From contig CM043946.1 in assembly GCA_014529385.2 (NCBI GenBank), forward strand, positions 36,645,558-36,709,557: DNA of 64,000 nucleotides, given 5' to 3'. Both the position numbers and the translations under genes were made by a program. The notes under the pieces were generated by a model. That model was given only the letters and a program-made list of their open reading frames with translations, was not told the origin of the DNA and made no database searches. This DNA comes from Adiantum capillus-veneris (taxonomy: Eukaryota; Streptophyta; Polypodiopsida; Polypodiales; Pteridaceae). How positions within the stretch are numbered: position 1 is the first letter of the stretch; each line of letters starts with the position of its first letter. Positions 22,942 through 34,863 of this stretch are shown here, in pieces.

Positions 22942-24570
22942 ATGGAGAACCAACGCCAAATGTCTAGATATCCTCTTTTCTTTGGAGAGCCTGGAGAGGA
23001 TGCAGAATTATTTTTGGCAAATTTCAAGATGTCTTGTCGTATCAAGAGGATAGTAACTGATCAAGAACGTGTAGAAATGTTTGAGGTAGTCCTTAGAAAA
23101 GATGCTAGCACTTGGTTTGACTCTTTGCCTGAGGAAGTTAAAGAAAATTACATGGAAGTTGTCAATCATTTCAAGAGATACTTCTTTGATCCCCAAAACA
23201 CTCAAAAGCTATGGCAAGACATTGTTTCTCATAAGCAAAAAGACTTAGATGACTACTACTTGTACAAGCAAGAGTTTCTACGTCTTTGGGCTGTATGGGT
23301 GAGAAATGTTGCTAACCCTGGTGATGGTGCAGAGTTCCAAAAGAAGGAGAGGTTCATAGCCGGACTCTTTCCTGACCTTAAGGTAAAAGTTGAGGCGGGT
23401 GCACCTGCTACCTTTGATGCAGCTGAAACTAGGGCTGTTGAGAAATATAGGAAACTCAAGTGCTTAAGGGGGGAGGTTCCAATAGAAGGTCTTAGACCCA
23501 AAGGTAAGTCACAAGCATCAACATCTAAGGAGCTTCCTGAGGTAACGGTTGAAGTGATTGAGAAGTTAAATGAATCCTTAAGCAGCCTGTCAATTCACCT
23601 TGCACAAGCCGTAGGTCCAAAGGGACAAGCAAAGAAGTCTGAAGAGCGAGACCCACGACCTAGGAGAGTCTTGCAATGTTGGAATTGCAGAGAGTCTGGA
23701 CATGGGATGTATAATTGTCCTTGGCCCCGTGGAGAGCCAGGGAGACCTAACTTGAATTACCCAGTGATGAATGCAGGAGAAGGAGCTGGTCAACAACCAA
23801 GGCTTCTACAAAGGCCAAATGGACCAAGACCACCTCCACAAGGGGTAGAAGGAGTTCCACCTTTGCCAGATCCAAATGTGCATGTGGTAGAGGTGACAAA
23901 TTCAAATGAGGTTGACATGGAAGCCAATGGCATTAAGCGTGGCCGACGAAAAGGTAAAGAGAAAGAAGGAGTCACATCACAGAGTGACCATGGACAAGGC
24001 AAGAAGGCAAAGGAAACCAAGGAAACCAAGAGGACTCGACGTCGTATCAACCTCCAAGACTTCCCTCTTGGACATGGTATGGCTCCGTACAACTTGTTGG
24101 AAGACATGAGAGGTAAGGGTCCTGATATCTCATGGCCTCAGTTTCTTGCATTATGCCCACAAGTTAGGAGGGATTTAACAAAGGCAGTTAGCACTAGGAG
24201 AAAGGTAAAAGAGAGTGTGCCTGTTGTAAAAATTGCACAAGCTGAAATGAATGAGGACATTACACCAGTGCTAAACTGTTACATCAAAGGAAGACTGGTT
24301 AGGAAAGGTCTAGTGGATGGGGGTGCACAAATTTGCATCATGACAGAGGGACTCATGCAAAGACTAGGCATGCACATCCATGAGACACCTGAAATCAAAG
24401 TCAAGATGGCAAACAATACCAAGCCTAGGTGTGTAGGCATTTGTAAAAATGTCTTTGTAGAGGCCTTTGGCATTAAGAAAGCGGTGGATTTTTATGTTAT
24501 GTCGACCAAGGGAAGTGGTTATCCATTTATCCTAGGAAGACCATGGCTAATGAAAATGCGAGCTTTGTAG
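22942..24570 (+). CDS. gag: Gypsy gag and protease
   Basis: Begins at ATG 22942 (MENQRQMSRYPLFFGEPGED); the open frame extends upstream, but this start matches the usual gag beginning. Residues about 10-140 form the retrotransposon gag (capsid) domain, with EDAELFLANF and STWFDSLP. A CCHC zinc knuckle (CWNCRESGHGMYNC) follows near residue 250, binding genomic RNA. After a basic linker comes an aspartic protease with DGGAQICIM as the catalytic Asp loop. The frame stops at TAG 24568-24570 within ALxDWESGK, but the same frame continues open into RT. CAG (Gln) is the natural ancestral codon. The stop could be a mutation or a suppressible gag-pro/pol boundary. Confidence 0.9.
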   Translation: MENQRQMSRYPLFFGEPGEDAELFLANFKMSCRIKRIVTDQERVEMFEVVLRKDASTWFDSLPEEVKENYMEVVNHFKRYFFDPQNTQKLWQDIVSHKQKDLDDYYLYKQEFLRLWAVWVRNVANPGDGAEFQKKERFIAGLFPDLKVKVEAGAPATFDAAETRAVEKYRKLKCLRGEVPIEGLRPKGKSQASTSKELPEVTVEVIEKLNESLSSLSIHLAQAVGPKGQAKKSEERDPRPRRVLQCWNCRESGHGMYNCPWPRGEPGRPNLNYPVMNAGEGAGQQPRLLQRPNGPRPPPQGVEGVPPLPDPNVHVVEVTNSNEVDMEANGIKRGRRKGKEKEGVTSQSDHGQGKKAKETKETKRTRRRINLQDFPLGHGMAPYNLLEDMRGKGPDISWPQFLALCPQVRRDLTKAVSTRRKVKESVPVVKIAQAEMNEDITPVLNCYIKGRLVRKGLVDGGAQICIMTEGLMQRLGMHIHETPEIKVKMANNTKPRCVGICKNVFVEAFGIKKAVDFYVMSTKGSGYPFILGRPWLMKMRAL

Positions 24571-26403
24571 GATTGGGAGAGTGGAAAATTAATTTGCAGG
24601 AATGACAATCATAAGAAGGTTGTCTTTGACATGAAGGAGCAACGCCAAGAGGAGCTCCATGAAGAATCATCTCAAAGTGAGACGGAAGAAGGTTGGACCG
24701 ATAGCACTTCAGAAGAAGAAAGTAGCAGCAGCATTACTGAAGAGGAGTCTTCCATCGAAGTCATGGGGGTAAGGTTTAAGCCAAGCAACCAAGAGACCTC
24801 TTGTCAAGGCTTGGAGGAGGTAGGTCCTCAAGAGAACGAAGGTGTTCAAGATGAAGGGATGCTGGAAGGTATGCTATCAACAACACTTACAAAGGATGAA
24901 AGAGAGGAGTTCAAATGTGTGCTAAGGAAGTTTCCTAGGATTTTCGCTAAAGACTACACCGACGTGCGTGGGGTAGATGTTGTTCAGCACAAGATTGAGT
25001 TAAAGCCTGAGGCCACACCTAAAGCTCAGAAGCTACGAAGGCTAGGAGTTATAAAGGAGCAGGCTCTACTCAAGGAGGTAAGAAAGCTTCTAGTAGCAGG
25101 TTTCATTTATCCAGTGGAGAATTCAGAGTGGGTCTCTCCTGTTGTTGTCACTCCTAAGAGAAACGGAAAGTGGAGGGTGTGTGTGGATTACCGTCCACTC
25201 AATGAGGCAACAGAAAGAGATCACTTTCCCCTCCCATTTCAGGATGAGATACTAAATGAGGTAGCTGGTCATGAGAAGTACACTGTGTGTGATGGCTACT
25301 CAGGCTACTTTCAAATAGGTATCGCATTGGAAGATCAATTGAAAACAACCTTTATCACTCCTTGGGGTTGTTATGCTTTTAGAGTCATGCCATTTGGTCT
25401 GACAAATGCTCCTGCAACATTCCAACGTTTCATGAACATGGTGTTTCAAGCATTCTTTGGAAAGTCAATTAGGGTGTTCATTGATGATTTTTGCATTTAT
25501 AGCTCAGAATCATTGCATCTACAAAGGGTAGAAGAAGGTTTAAAGAAGCTCTACGACATGGGAGGTCAACTCAACCCCGACAAGTGCCACATAGGTGAGG
25601 ATGAAGTGATCTTGCTCGGTCACAAGGTTTCCTATAAAGGCATTGAGGTGGATCCTTCAAAGGCAAAGGCTCTTATTGAGCTCCCATCACCGAAGAGTCT
25701 TAAAGAGGTCATCTCTTTCATTCAGAAGGTGAAGTATATGTCACGCTTCATTCACTTAGCCTCGGAGTTGCTTCATCCTTTGCAAAAGATGACACAACAA
25801 GTAGAATTTGCATGGTCTGATGAGCTTGAAGAGTATTTTTGTAACATTAAAGTCATTTTGTCAGAGCTACCAACACTCATGCCTCCTTGTTGGGAGTACA
25901 CATTCTTTGTTAGCTCTAGTGTTGGAAGGGAAACAATTGGTGTTGTGTTGCTACAACAAGATCCCCACAGTACAAGGATGCGACCCATCTACTTTGCTAG
26001 TAGGGTCATGAATGCTTTGGAGAGAGACTACACAGAAGCAGAACTCATGATGCTTTCTCTCATGTTTGCGGTGAGAAAGTTTAGATCCTACCTACTACCA
26101 AAACCTTTTGTAATTCTCACTGCAGAAAATTTGTTCCCTTGGGTGTCATCTCAAATGAATCTTAGTACTAGGATCTCAAAGTGGATTATGGAGTTGCAAG
26201 AGTTCCAATACTCTTTCAAGGTAGAAGATAGTGTGCGTGCACAATTGGCAGGGATTCTCACTTATAGGGTACATGAGAAGGAAATTAAGGTGCCTCAAGT
26301 AAAGACCCTACCATTGCCACCACCAAAAAGTATTCTCAATGCTTTTACCTTGTTCTTTGATGGAGCTTTTCGACGAGCCACAGGGAAAGCAGGGGGGGGC
26401 TAG
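24571..26403 (+). pseudogene. pol: Gypsy reverse transcriptase and RNase H
   Basis: In frame with gag-protease after one TAG. The RT shows WRVCVDYRPLNE, a VCDGYSGYFQI block, and FGLTNAPATFQRFMN. The catalytic box reads VFIDDFCIYS, where FIDD stands for the usual YxDD. The thumb and connection lead into a first RNase-H-like domain (MRPIYFASRVMNALERDYTEAE). Near 26353 a second RNase H begins (FFDGAFRRATGKA). The frame is lost at a run of eight Gs (26392-26399); seven would keep the frame into 'ASVLLNPSG'. A hot spot for slippage, it may be a mutation in this copy or a programmed shift; mutation is simpler. Confidence 0.88.
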
Positions 26404-28220
26404 TGTTGCTCAACCCAAGTGGAGAGGTGGTCACGAAAGAGAAGGTCAATCTACCAGGTTCAACTAGCAACAATGAAGCAGAATACGACACACTACTTCA
26501 TGGTTTGAAGATGTGCATTGGCCAAGGGATAAAACGTCTCATGGTAAAAGGAGATGCACTTCTCATTGTTAAACAGATTTTAGGCATTTGGGCATGCAAG
26601 AATGAAAGCTTAAGGACAAAAGTTCATGCCATTCGTAGGATGTTTAATCAGTTTGAAGAAGTGCAACTATATCATATTCCGAGGAAACAAAATGAAGATG
26701 CCGATTTACTTGCACAACAAGCAGTTACGTGTGTTGAGAGAGAAGTGCAGGTCATCATGGTGGCAGCAGCTATCAAGAAACCGAGATACCAGGGATTGGA
26801 GTCATTGGCTCCCATTATCGGCTACATTTTGGAGGGTGAGTTTCCACAAGACTTCACGAAGGCTCAGAAGAGGAGACTCATGAAGAAGGCAAGTTTCTAT
26901 CTCTTCCTAGAAGGCTCCCTCTATCAAAAAGGGAAGGATCAAGTGTGCAGAAGAGTACCAACTATCGAGGAAATTCCAGCCATTCTAAAAGGTTTGCATG
27001 AAGAGGCATGTGGTGGTCATTTTTCCCAAGAATCAACTGTGAAGAAGATTTTGCTTGCGGGGTATGTTTGGCCAAGCTTGCATGTGGATGTTCAACATTG
27101 GTGTAAAAGCTGTCACAATTGTCAGATAAATGGAAATAGAAGGTTGGTGCATGGCCCGAGGCAAATAGTGCTTGCAAATGGACCCTTTGAAAAGTGGGGC
27201 ATTGATGCTATGGGTCCTCTGCTTAGGACAAAAAATGGTAAACTCTACATTCTAGTGGCTGTAGACTATATGACTAGGTGGGTGGAAGCTCAAAGTGTGG
27301 CAAGAGTGAATGAGAGGACAATTAGCAAGTTTGTGTACAATCACATTTGTTGCAGATTTGACACACCTTTGGAGATTGTTTCTGATAACGGTCCAGGGTT
27401 TAGGAAGGGCTTGCTCACAGAAGTTTGTGAAGTGCTTCACATTCTACATCGTCATAGCACACCATACTACCCACAGTCAAATGGTTTGGTGGAGAAGGCT
27501 AATGGTGTCATTGCAGGAATCATTAGAAAGATGGTGCAAAACAAGACAAAATTATGGGATGACTTCTTGGATGGTGCCTTGTGGGCATATCGAACCACAT
27601 ATAGGGAAGCCACGGAGTTCACACCATTTCACTTGGTCTATGGTCAAGAGGCTTTGCAGCCTATCGAGCTCAATATTCCAACAATGCGACTTCATGGCAA
27701 AGGAGCACAAGATGATCAAGAGGTATGGATGGATCGACTTCTTACGTTAATGGAGCTTGAGTGGAAAAGAGAAGCAGCATATGAGTGCTACAAGAGGAAA
27801 GCCACACAAGCGAAAGAAACGCACAATAAGAAACTGAAGGACAAAGGCATCAAGGAAGGAGAGCTTGTGCTAAGGTATGACAATCGACTTGACAATCGTT
27901 TTGATGCCAAGTTTGAAACTAGATGGCAAGGGCCATACATAGTCAAGAAGGCTTTCAATTCTAGTTACTATCAGCTTATGGACTTGAATGGTAAAGAGCA
28001 CTCCAGGAAGGTAAACGGGTATCGCTTGAAGCCCTATTTGAGACGCCTTCTACCAAAGGATCTACCAAAGATCTGTCCAAAGGTCGCTGTCTCATGTAAG
28101 TATTGTTACATGAAGCATGAGTGTAACTCCAGCCAAAATTTTGAGGGGCCAAACAATGAAAATCTCGTCAAGGACTCTGAAGCACTCTGTTTGGAAAAGA
28201 TGCTCTATGATGGTACATGA
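26403..28220 (+). pseudogene. pol: Gypsy second RNase H and integrase
   Basis: This continues the second RNase H (SNNEAEYDTLLHGL, then MVKGDALLIVKQ), an archaeal-type domain found in Tat elements. The integrase follows. It has an HHCC zinc finger (HEEACGGHF ... CKSCHNCQ), then the catalytic core WGIDAMGPL (first Asp), IVSDNGPGF (second Asp) and NGLVEKANGV (Glu). A C-terminal region with FETRWQGPYIV and VNGYRLKPY completes it. The frame is open to TGA at 28218-28220. No chromodomain is present. Separation from RT is only by the G8 frameshift. Confidence 0.88.
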
Positions 28221-28234
28221 ATATACCATCATCC

Positions 28235-28248
28235 TGGGGGAGGGCTAA
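28235..28248 (+). other. Polypurine tract of nested gypsy
   Basis: TGGGGGAGGG sits a few bases before the TG of the 3' LTR, the usual position for plus-strand priming. Confidence 0.75.
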
Positions 28249-30926
28249 TGATAGCCATTTTTTGGCTTTCCATAGTGGCCATAGTAAGCTACCTCACCCT
28301 ATCGATTCACCCAAACGCTATGGCTATCCCTACCATTTCATTGTACATAGGCGTGTGTGAGTTAGGGGGCTTTTCCCATATCTTCTTAAAAACCCTCAGA
28401 TAGCTAGTCATTGGGCTAGTTGAGCCAAAAAAATAAAAAATAATAAAAAATAAAAGTATATTATGGCCTCTTTGTGTGTAAATATTTCATTGTATATATG
28501 GCCTAAATATAGGGATTTTTTATAATTATTTTGATATTTTATTTAAATATTTCTACTTAGGTGTGTGTTTTATTAAACCTATGTACACCTTCTTTCATCC
28601 TCTTACACCATAATTATATTTTTTGCCAATATGTACATATTCTAACCTCATATTTTTCTTTTATACAAATCACTCCCACATTTTCACCTTCACCCTCGTG
28701 AAAACAAAAAATTGATTTCTACTCATTGGTTACTTTTATTATATTATTTACTTGCATACCTTTTCCTCTTTCACCCAAAATAATTCAAGGAGGGACCATA
28801 TCATATGATTCCAATATCTTTCCATATCCATAACTCCTCCATATTTTTATTATTATTTTTACTCATTATTCTAACACCATGTGCTCATTGAGCTAAAGTC
28901 CAGGAATAGTCCATACACTAGTCCCACCATGTATATATTTCTTATTTCACCAATAATCCTTCTCCATGCATGGGTCAAGGGTAACTTGAATGCTTTGTAT
29001 TATAATATGACAAAGGAGGGGCTCACTCTTGGATGCATTGTACAAATTCAACAAAGGAGGGGGCCACTAAAAGACTTTTGCATGCATAAAAAACAGGCTT
29101 TTTGGTGAGAATTTTGTCACCTATTTCCACTCCGAATTTGGAGCAATGGTCAAAAGAGAAAATGTAGCCCACGCTCTGAATAATCACCCCAAGTTTTTTC
29201 ATGATTTTTGGAGCTACCAACGGTGAGCTATGATTTTTTGAGTGGACCCCAGTCTGCCCACTTTTCTCACAAGTAGCCCTTAGTCTTCTCTCACCCTTCC
29301 ACACACCTTCTCACTCTTACACATCCCTCCCTCTCCTTCCCTCACTCAAACCTGCAATTTCCATGGCTTCTCCCACCCTCTTCACCATTACCCTTCTCTC
29401 TCATCCCTATAGTTCTTTTATGAACCTCTACATACATACACCCTCTCCATGTCTCTCTCTATTGCTTCTATGTTACAATTTCATTTACCTCTCCTAAAAT
29501 ATCTAAAATTCAGCATCTTAACCATGATAACTTCTGCAAATTGAGGATTTTTCATCAACAAATCCTCTTTTCATCGTGGTGGTCAACCGTGGCGGCGGCA
29601 TAAAGAAGCGAAGAAGAAGAAGAAGACCAGCGGTCATTTTTTCCACAATCTACACAAGGGTGAGTTCAAGCTTCTTCAAAGCTTCACCATCTCAATGATT
29701 CTCTTTTAATTCACCCCTCTTCCTTCATCAAATCAACTCACTCTACTCATTGTAAATGTAACATTAACTTTCTAGTGATTACTAACGACTAACATACTGA
29801 CACAAAATAGCATTGACCTAACCATAAAAGACACCTCACCTCAAGACATGTATAGTAACTCTCTCTCTCTCTCTCTCTCTCTCCCTCTCTCTCTCCTTTT
29901 CCTTAAAACTCTACTTTCACCTTATTCACCATCAATAATGCTCTCTTTTGAGCCCACACCCATGACTCAAGCAGACAAAGAAGGCCCGCAATGTTTTGAT
30001 ATTCAAAAAAAATCATAATCCTGATTTGTTAGCTTGTAAATTAGGATTTCCAATAATCTTTATGAGGGGTCTCCAACCTATAAATAGGCCCCTCTCCTTC
30101 TTGTAAAACAACCTTCAACATCTCACATAGCACCCCAACACTCTATGCGTGAGGAGAGACTTAGGTGTAGCAACCACTTGTGAGCTTCACTCTTGGTGTG
30201 AGAGAAGCCCTCAAGCTACACATTGCAAGTGAGAGAGCGTGAGTTCCACAAATCTCAAAACCTCTATTGTACATGCTCCTTCATCATCAATAAATTGAGG
30301 TTTGGTGCGTCAAAGGCGTGTGATTTGACGTTTAAATCTTCGTCCCTCCATTTGTGCAATACGGTTTGGTGAATTCAAGGTGACTTGTGTATTTTGAGTT
30401 TTATCGGTTGATCTTGATTTTAGAAAGTGTTTTAGTGTGTTTTTCATTGCCAGTTTTGTGTCCATTGTAAGAGGGTATTGTGGTGAGAGGTCTCCCACAC
30501 CCTAAGACAGTGTGTGTGTGTTTTGGCAATGATTAGCAATCACTAAGCATTGAATGAGTTTTGTACAAGTTCTACCATAGCATCATAACGAACCATCTCC
30601 ATTTGCAAGTCACAAATAAGGTATTACGCAAGATCCTTCCCTCTCTCTCTTCCCTTTGCTCTAGCTCTCTCTGGTCCATTTCATGTGTGTCTTGGTGTGA
30701 GTTTGCTTGTGTGTGTTGTGTGGTGCATCTTCTTGGTTGTGCCAAAATCTCTCTTGCGTCCTAGTTCGCATACCATAACTAGGTGGTGCCCCTATCTTGT
30801 TTGGGTTTGGCTGTGGGTTTGTTGTTGTGTTGTGCTTGTGGTTGCCCCAGCCCCAATTGAGCAGCACGGGAGCCTTGAGGGGTGTTTAGAGGTCGCCTCT
30901 CTTGTTGCTCGCCCCGGACCGCCTCA
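28249..30926 (+). repeat. 3' LTR of nested gypsy (2678 bp)
   Basis: Near-identical to 19660-22327. Differences include single substitutions, a longer CT run at about 29860-29885, and GTGATTTGACG where the 5' copy has GATTCGACG (near 30320). CTAC (30927-30930) follows as the target duplication. Confidence 0.92.
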
Positions 30927-30930
30927 CTAC

Positions 30931-33430
30931 TAAGGATAATAGGTTGGACAAGTGGTGGACCTTGAATGTATACCCCCCATGTACGAAATATCATGGGTTT
31001 AAGGTATTGAAATGGAGCCTAGCATCTTGGAGACATGGTGCAGCTTGCTTCTCTTCATGTTTCAATGGAGCCTATCTTTGACAAATGGTGGAGCATCCTT
31101 CTCTCCATGTTTCAATGGAGCCTAGCTTGGACAAGTGGTGGACCTTTGCTTCTCTCTATGTTTCAATAGATTGAGCTTGGATAAGTGGTGGGCCTTGTAA
31201 CCAAACTTCCATGTAAAACCTATCATGGTAACTCCAAGTGGTGAGAAAGAATAAAGTTTAAGATATAGCCTTATAGGTTGGACAAGTGGTGGACCTTAGC
31301 ACCTAGATATTATTAATATAACGACATAGAGTGGAAAAGTGGTGAATCTTGAGACCAAACCACTCATGCTACTAGAGATAATAGATTGGACAAGTGGTGG
31401 ACATTGAATGTAAACCCCCCATGTACGAAATATCATGGGTTTAAGGTATTTCAATGGAGATTAGCATCTTGGAGACATGGTGTAGCTTGCTTCTCTTCAT
31501 GTTTCAATGGAGCGTATCTTGGACAAATAATGGAGCATCCTTCTCTTCATGTTTCAATGGAGCGTATCTTGGACAAATAATGGAGCATCCTTCTCTCCAT
31601 GTTTCAATGGACCCTAGCTTGGACAAGTGGTGGACCTTTGCTTCTTTCTATGTTTCAATAGAGTTATCTTGGACAAGTGGTGGACCTTGGAACCAAACCC
31701 CCATGTAAAACCTATCATGGTCACTCCAAGTGGTGACAAAGAATAACCCTTAAGATATAGCCTTATAGGTTTGACAAGTGGTGGACCTTAACACCCATAT
31801 ATTCTTAATATAATGACATAGAGTGAAAAAGTGGTGAATCTTGAGACCAAACCACTCATGCTACTAGCGTTAATAGGTTGGACAACTGGTGGAACTTGAA
31901 TGTAAACCCCCCATGTTTCAATAGAGTTAGCTTCGACAAATGATAGAGCATCCTTCTCTCCATGTTTCAATGGAGCCTAGCTTGGACAAGTGGTGGACCT
32001 TTGTTTCTCTCTATGTTTCAATAGAGTTAGCTTGGACAAGTGGTGGACCTTGGAACCAAACCCCCATGTAAAACATATCATGGTCATTTCAAGTGGTGAG
32101 AAATAATACCCTTTAAGATATACCCTCATAGGTTGGACAAGTGGTCGACCTTAACACACAGATCTTCTTAACGTAATGACATAGAGTGGAAAAGTGGTGA
32201 ATCTTGAGACCAAACCACTCATGCTACTAGAGATAATAGGTTGGACAAGTGGTGGACCTTGAATGTAAACTCCCCATGTACAAAATATCGTGGGTGTAAG
32301 GTATTTCAATGGATCTTAGCATCTTGGAGACATGGTGCAGCTTGCTTCTCTTCATGTTTCAATGGCGCCTATCTTGGACAAATGGTGGAGCATCCTTCTC
32401 TCCATGTTTCAATGGACCCTAGCTTGGACAAGTGGTGGACCTTTTCTTCTCTCTTTGTTTCAATAGAGTTATCTTGGACAAGTGGTGGACCTTGGAACCA
32501 AAACCCCATGTAAAACCTATCATGGTCATTCCATGTGGTCAGAAAGAATACCCTTTAAGATATAGCCTTATAGGTTGGACAAGTGGTGGAACTTAACACC
32601 CAGATCTTCTTAATATAATGACATAGAGTGGAAAAGTGGTGAATCTTGAGACCAAACCACTCATGCTACTAGTGGTAATAGGTTGGACAAGTGGTGGACC
32701 TTGAATGTAAACCCCCCATGTACGAAATATCATGGGTTTAAGATATTTCAATGGAGCCTAGCATTTTGGAGACATGGTGCAGCTTGCTTCTCTTCATGTT
32801 TCAATTGAACCTGGCTTGGACAAATGGTGGAGCATCCTTCTCTCCATGTTTCAATGGAGCCTAGCTTGGACAAGTGGTGGACCTTTTATTCTCTCTATGT
32901 TTCAATAGAGTTATCTTGGACAAGTGGTGGACCTTGGAACCATACCCCTATGTAAAACCTATTATGTGCATTCCAAGTGGTGGTAAATAATACCATTTTA
33001 CATATAGCCTTATAGGTTGGACAAGTGGTGGACCTTAACACGTAGATCTTCTTAATATAATGACATAGAGTGGAAAAGTGGGGAATCTTGAGACCAAACC
33101 ACTCATGCTACTAGGGAGAATAGGTTGGACAAGTGGTCCACCTTAAATTTAAACCCCACATATACAAAATATCGTGGGTTTAAGGTATTTCAATGGAGCC
33201 TAGCATCTCGAAGACATGGTGGATATTGCTTCTCTTCATGTTTCAATGGAGCCTATTTTGGACAAATGGTGGAGCATCCTTCTATCCATTTTTTTAAATG
33301 GGCCCTAGATTGGATAAGTGGTGGACCTTTGCTTCTCTCTATGTTTCAATATAGTTAGCCTATATTAGACAATTAGTAGACCTTGAATCTCTCCATGTTG
33401 TCTAGAGCTGAGCTTGGACAAGTGGTGGAC
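30931..33430 (+). repeat. Satellite array, plus orientation, second part
   Basis: Continuation of the 360/440-bp array after the gypsy insertion, with the same markers ('cctatcatggtcactccaagtgg', 'cttggagacatggtgcagcttgc'). It degrades after 33300 into an edge block, 'ctccatgttgtctagagctgagcttgg', which recurs inverted at 42240 and 56260. Confidence 0.88.
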
Positions 33431-33586
33431 CTTACTTCTCCCTTCACTTAGTTTACTAGCTTAAAAGATTACTATGTATACTTGCTTAGATCTAACTTGA
33501 ACAAGTGGTGGACCTTGTATTCACACAAACTTAATTCATTACAAAGAAGTATATGCTAAAATAACATTTGGTTTTTTTTGTTTCAG

Positions 33587-34779
33587 GAAAGATGGCTCCA
33601 AAAAAACAGGTTGCAAGGGTTGCTGTCTCAGTTGACTATACTTGCAATGATGTTAGGAAATGGTATTTGGACATACATGGTATAGAGGGTGCACAATTTC
33701 ATAAGGTGCATCTATTTATTGCCAAAAAGGAGAATGACAGCTTGTTTGAAGATGTTGGACAAGTTGTGGAAGCATCTGTCTCTGTAGTTGATAGTCATCC
33801 GGAGGTGGAATGCATTGACATTCTAGTTCCAATGAATCTAGAATTTCAACTATCTTCAGGAGCATATGCATTGGAGCGCATGTCTAAAAAAAAAGAAGAG
33901 ACAATGTTTTCTCGAGGATGGAAGTTTGCAGAATCAAATCCAAACATCACAGCAGATCAACTTCAAAGCTCCATCATTGCCACACTACAACGAAAAAAGG
34001 TGAAAGCTTCACGACCACCATCCACAAAGAAGCAAGCAAAAGTGCAAAAAGTAGCCGCTAAGCGAGCTAGTTCCATTTTGGATGTAGACAAGGCATCTTT
34101 GGCATCCTCATCAACAGAGGGTTCAATGTCAAAGATGAGAATTGTGGATCCAGATGTTTTAGAAGCTGAGGCCATGAAAGGACAAGAAAAAGATACAGGT
34201 GGAATGAATAAGTACATAAATTATTTTCCTTTCAAATATAGGGAATTTGATATCCCTATTCAAAATTGTTGGCTTGCTCCTGATCACTATAATGCACGTA
34301 TTATGGATAAAAAACACGCTGAATGTGTGTTATTTGGATTTTCACGGAGTACGACCAAGCCTGCAGCATGTGCATATTTGATGCCTGTTCGAAATGCAAA
34401 ATCAAAGAAGGGGACTCCTTTGGCAGTAGAAGAGGTAGAGGAGCAAAAAATTAAAGATTATCATTATTGGATTCTTGATGGGCAGCATTCAATCTCTGCT
34501 GCAAAAGTTTTGCTTCACAATGAACAAAACAACAAAGAGGTATTTGAAAGACTGATTAGTGTGTATAAATTTAGAAAGGCTCGCATTGTTGTGAATGCTC
34601 CTCCATTTGTTGCAACTGCTATATCTGCCATTGCAAATGAGGAGGCTCAGGCATTGTATGTCAAGCAACCTTATAGCCAAATATTGAGACATTTACGAAG
34701 TCAATGAATCTTCTCCGGACGACCACCAAAGGCAGCAAGTGGAATTGTAGAGGGACATGCATCTCGTGCCGGATGGGAT
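33587..34779 (+). pseudogene. Cargo gene exon: ParB-like (DGQH) domain
   Basis: A splice acceptor (TTTGTTTCAG) ends at 33586 and ATG follows at 33592 (MAPKKQVARVAVSVDY), so an upstream 5'UTR exon is likely. Residues 1-120 are of unknown family. Residues about 145-180 are Lys-rich and nuclear-signal-like. Residues about 205-370 contain YHYWILDGQHSISAAKVLL (D296), a match to the DGxHR signature of ParB/DGQHR-type folds. A TGA at 34705-34707 interrupts the frame, but coding resumes directly (IFSGRPPKAASGIVEGHASR) to a GTAAGT donor after 34779. CGA (Arg) fits the stop position. In bacteria and phages, ParB-like domains are often fused to DNA methyltransferases, which matches the next exon. Function in a plant transposon is unknown. 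Confidence 0.65.
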
Positions 34780-34863
34780 GTAAGTTATTTTCTTTGTCTT
34801 TTTGATAGTGTTTAATTAACAAATCTTGCTCAATAGTTTAATTATTTCTCTATTTCTTTTTAG

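Larger units (their letters stand above)
19660..30926 (+). mobile_element. Young Tat-like Ty3/gypsy retrotransposon, 11.3 kb
   Basis: Two LTRs of about 2.67 kb, differing at only a few tens of positions by eye, flank a gag-pol region of about 5.3 kb. Order is gag, protease, RT, RNase H, a second RNase-H-like domain, then integrase. A second (archaeal-type) RNase H before integrase is the hallmark of the plant Tat lineage. The element is inserted inside the satellite array with a CTAC duplication. It has one in-frame stop between protease and RT and one frameshift at a G8 run, so this copy is probably non-autonomous now although recently active. Confidence 0.9.

Noticed and set aside
33755-33775. 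Motif-like 'ttggacaagttgtggaagc' inside the ParB-like exon
   Set aside because: It differs at key positions and encodes part of a continuous protein; probably chance.
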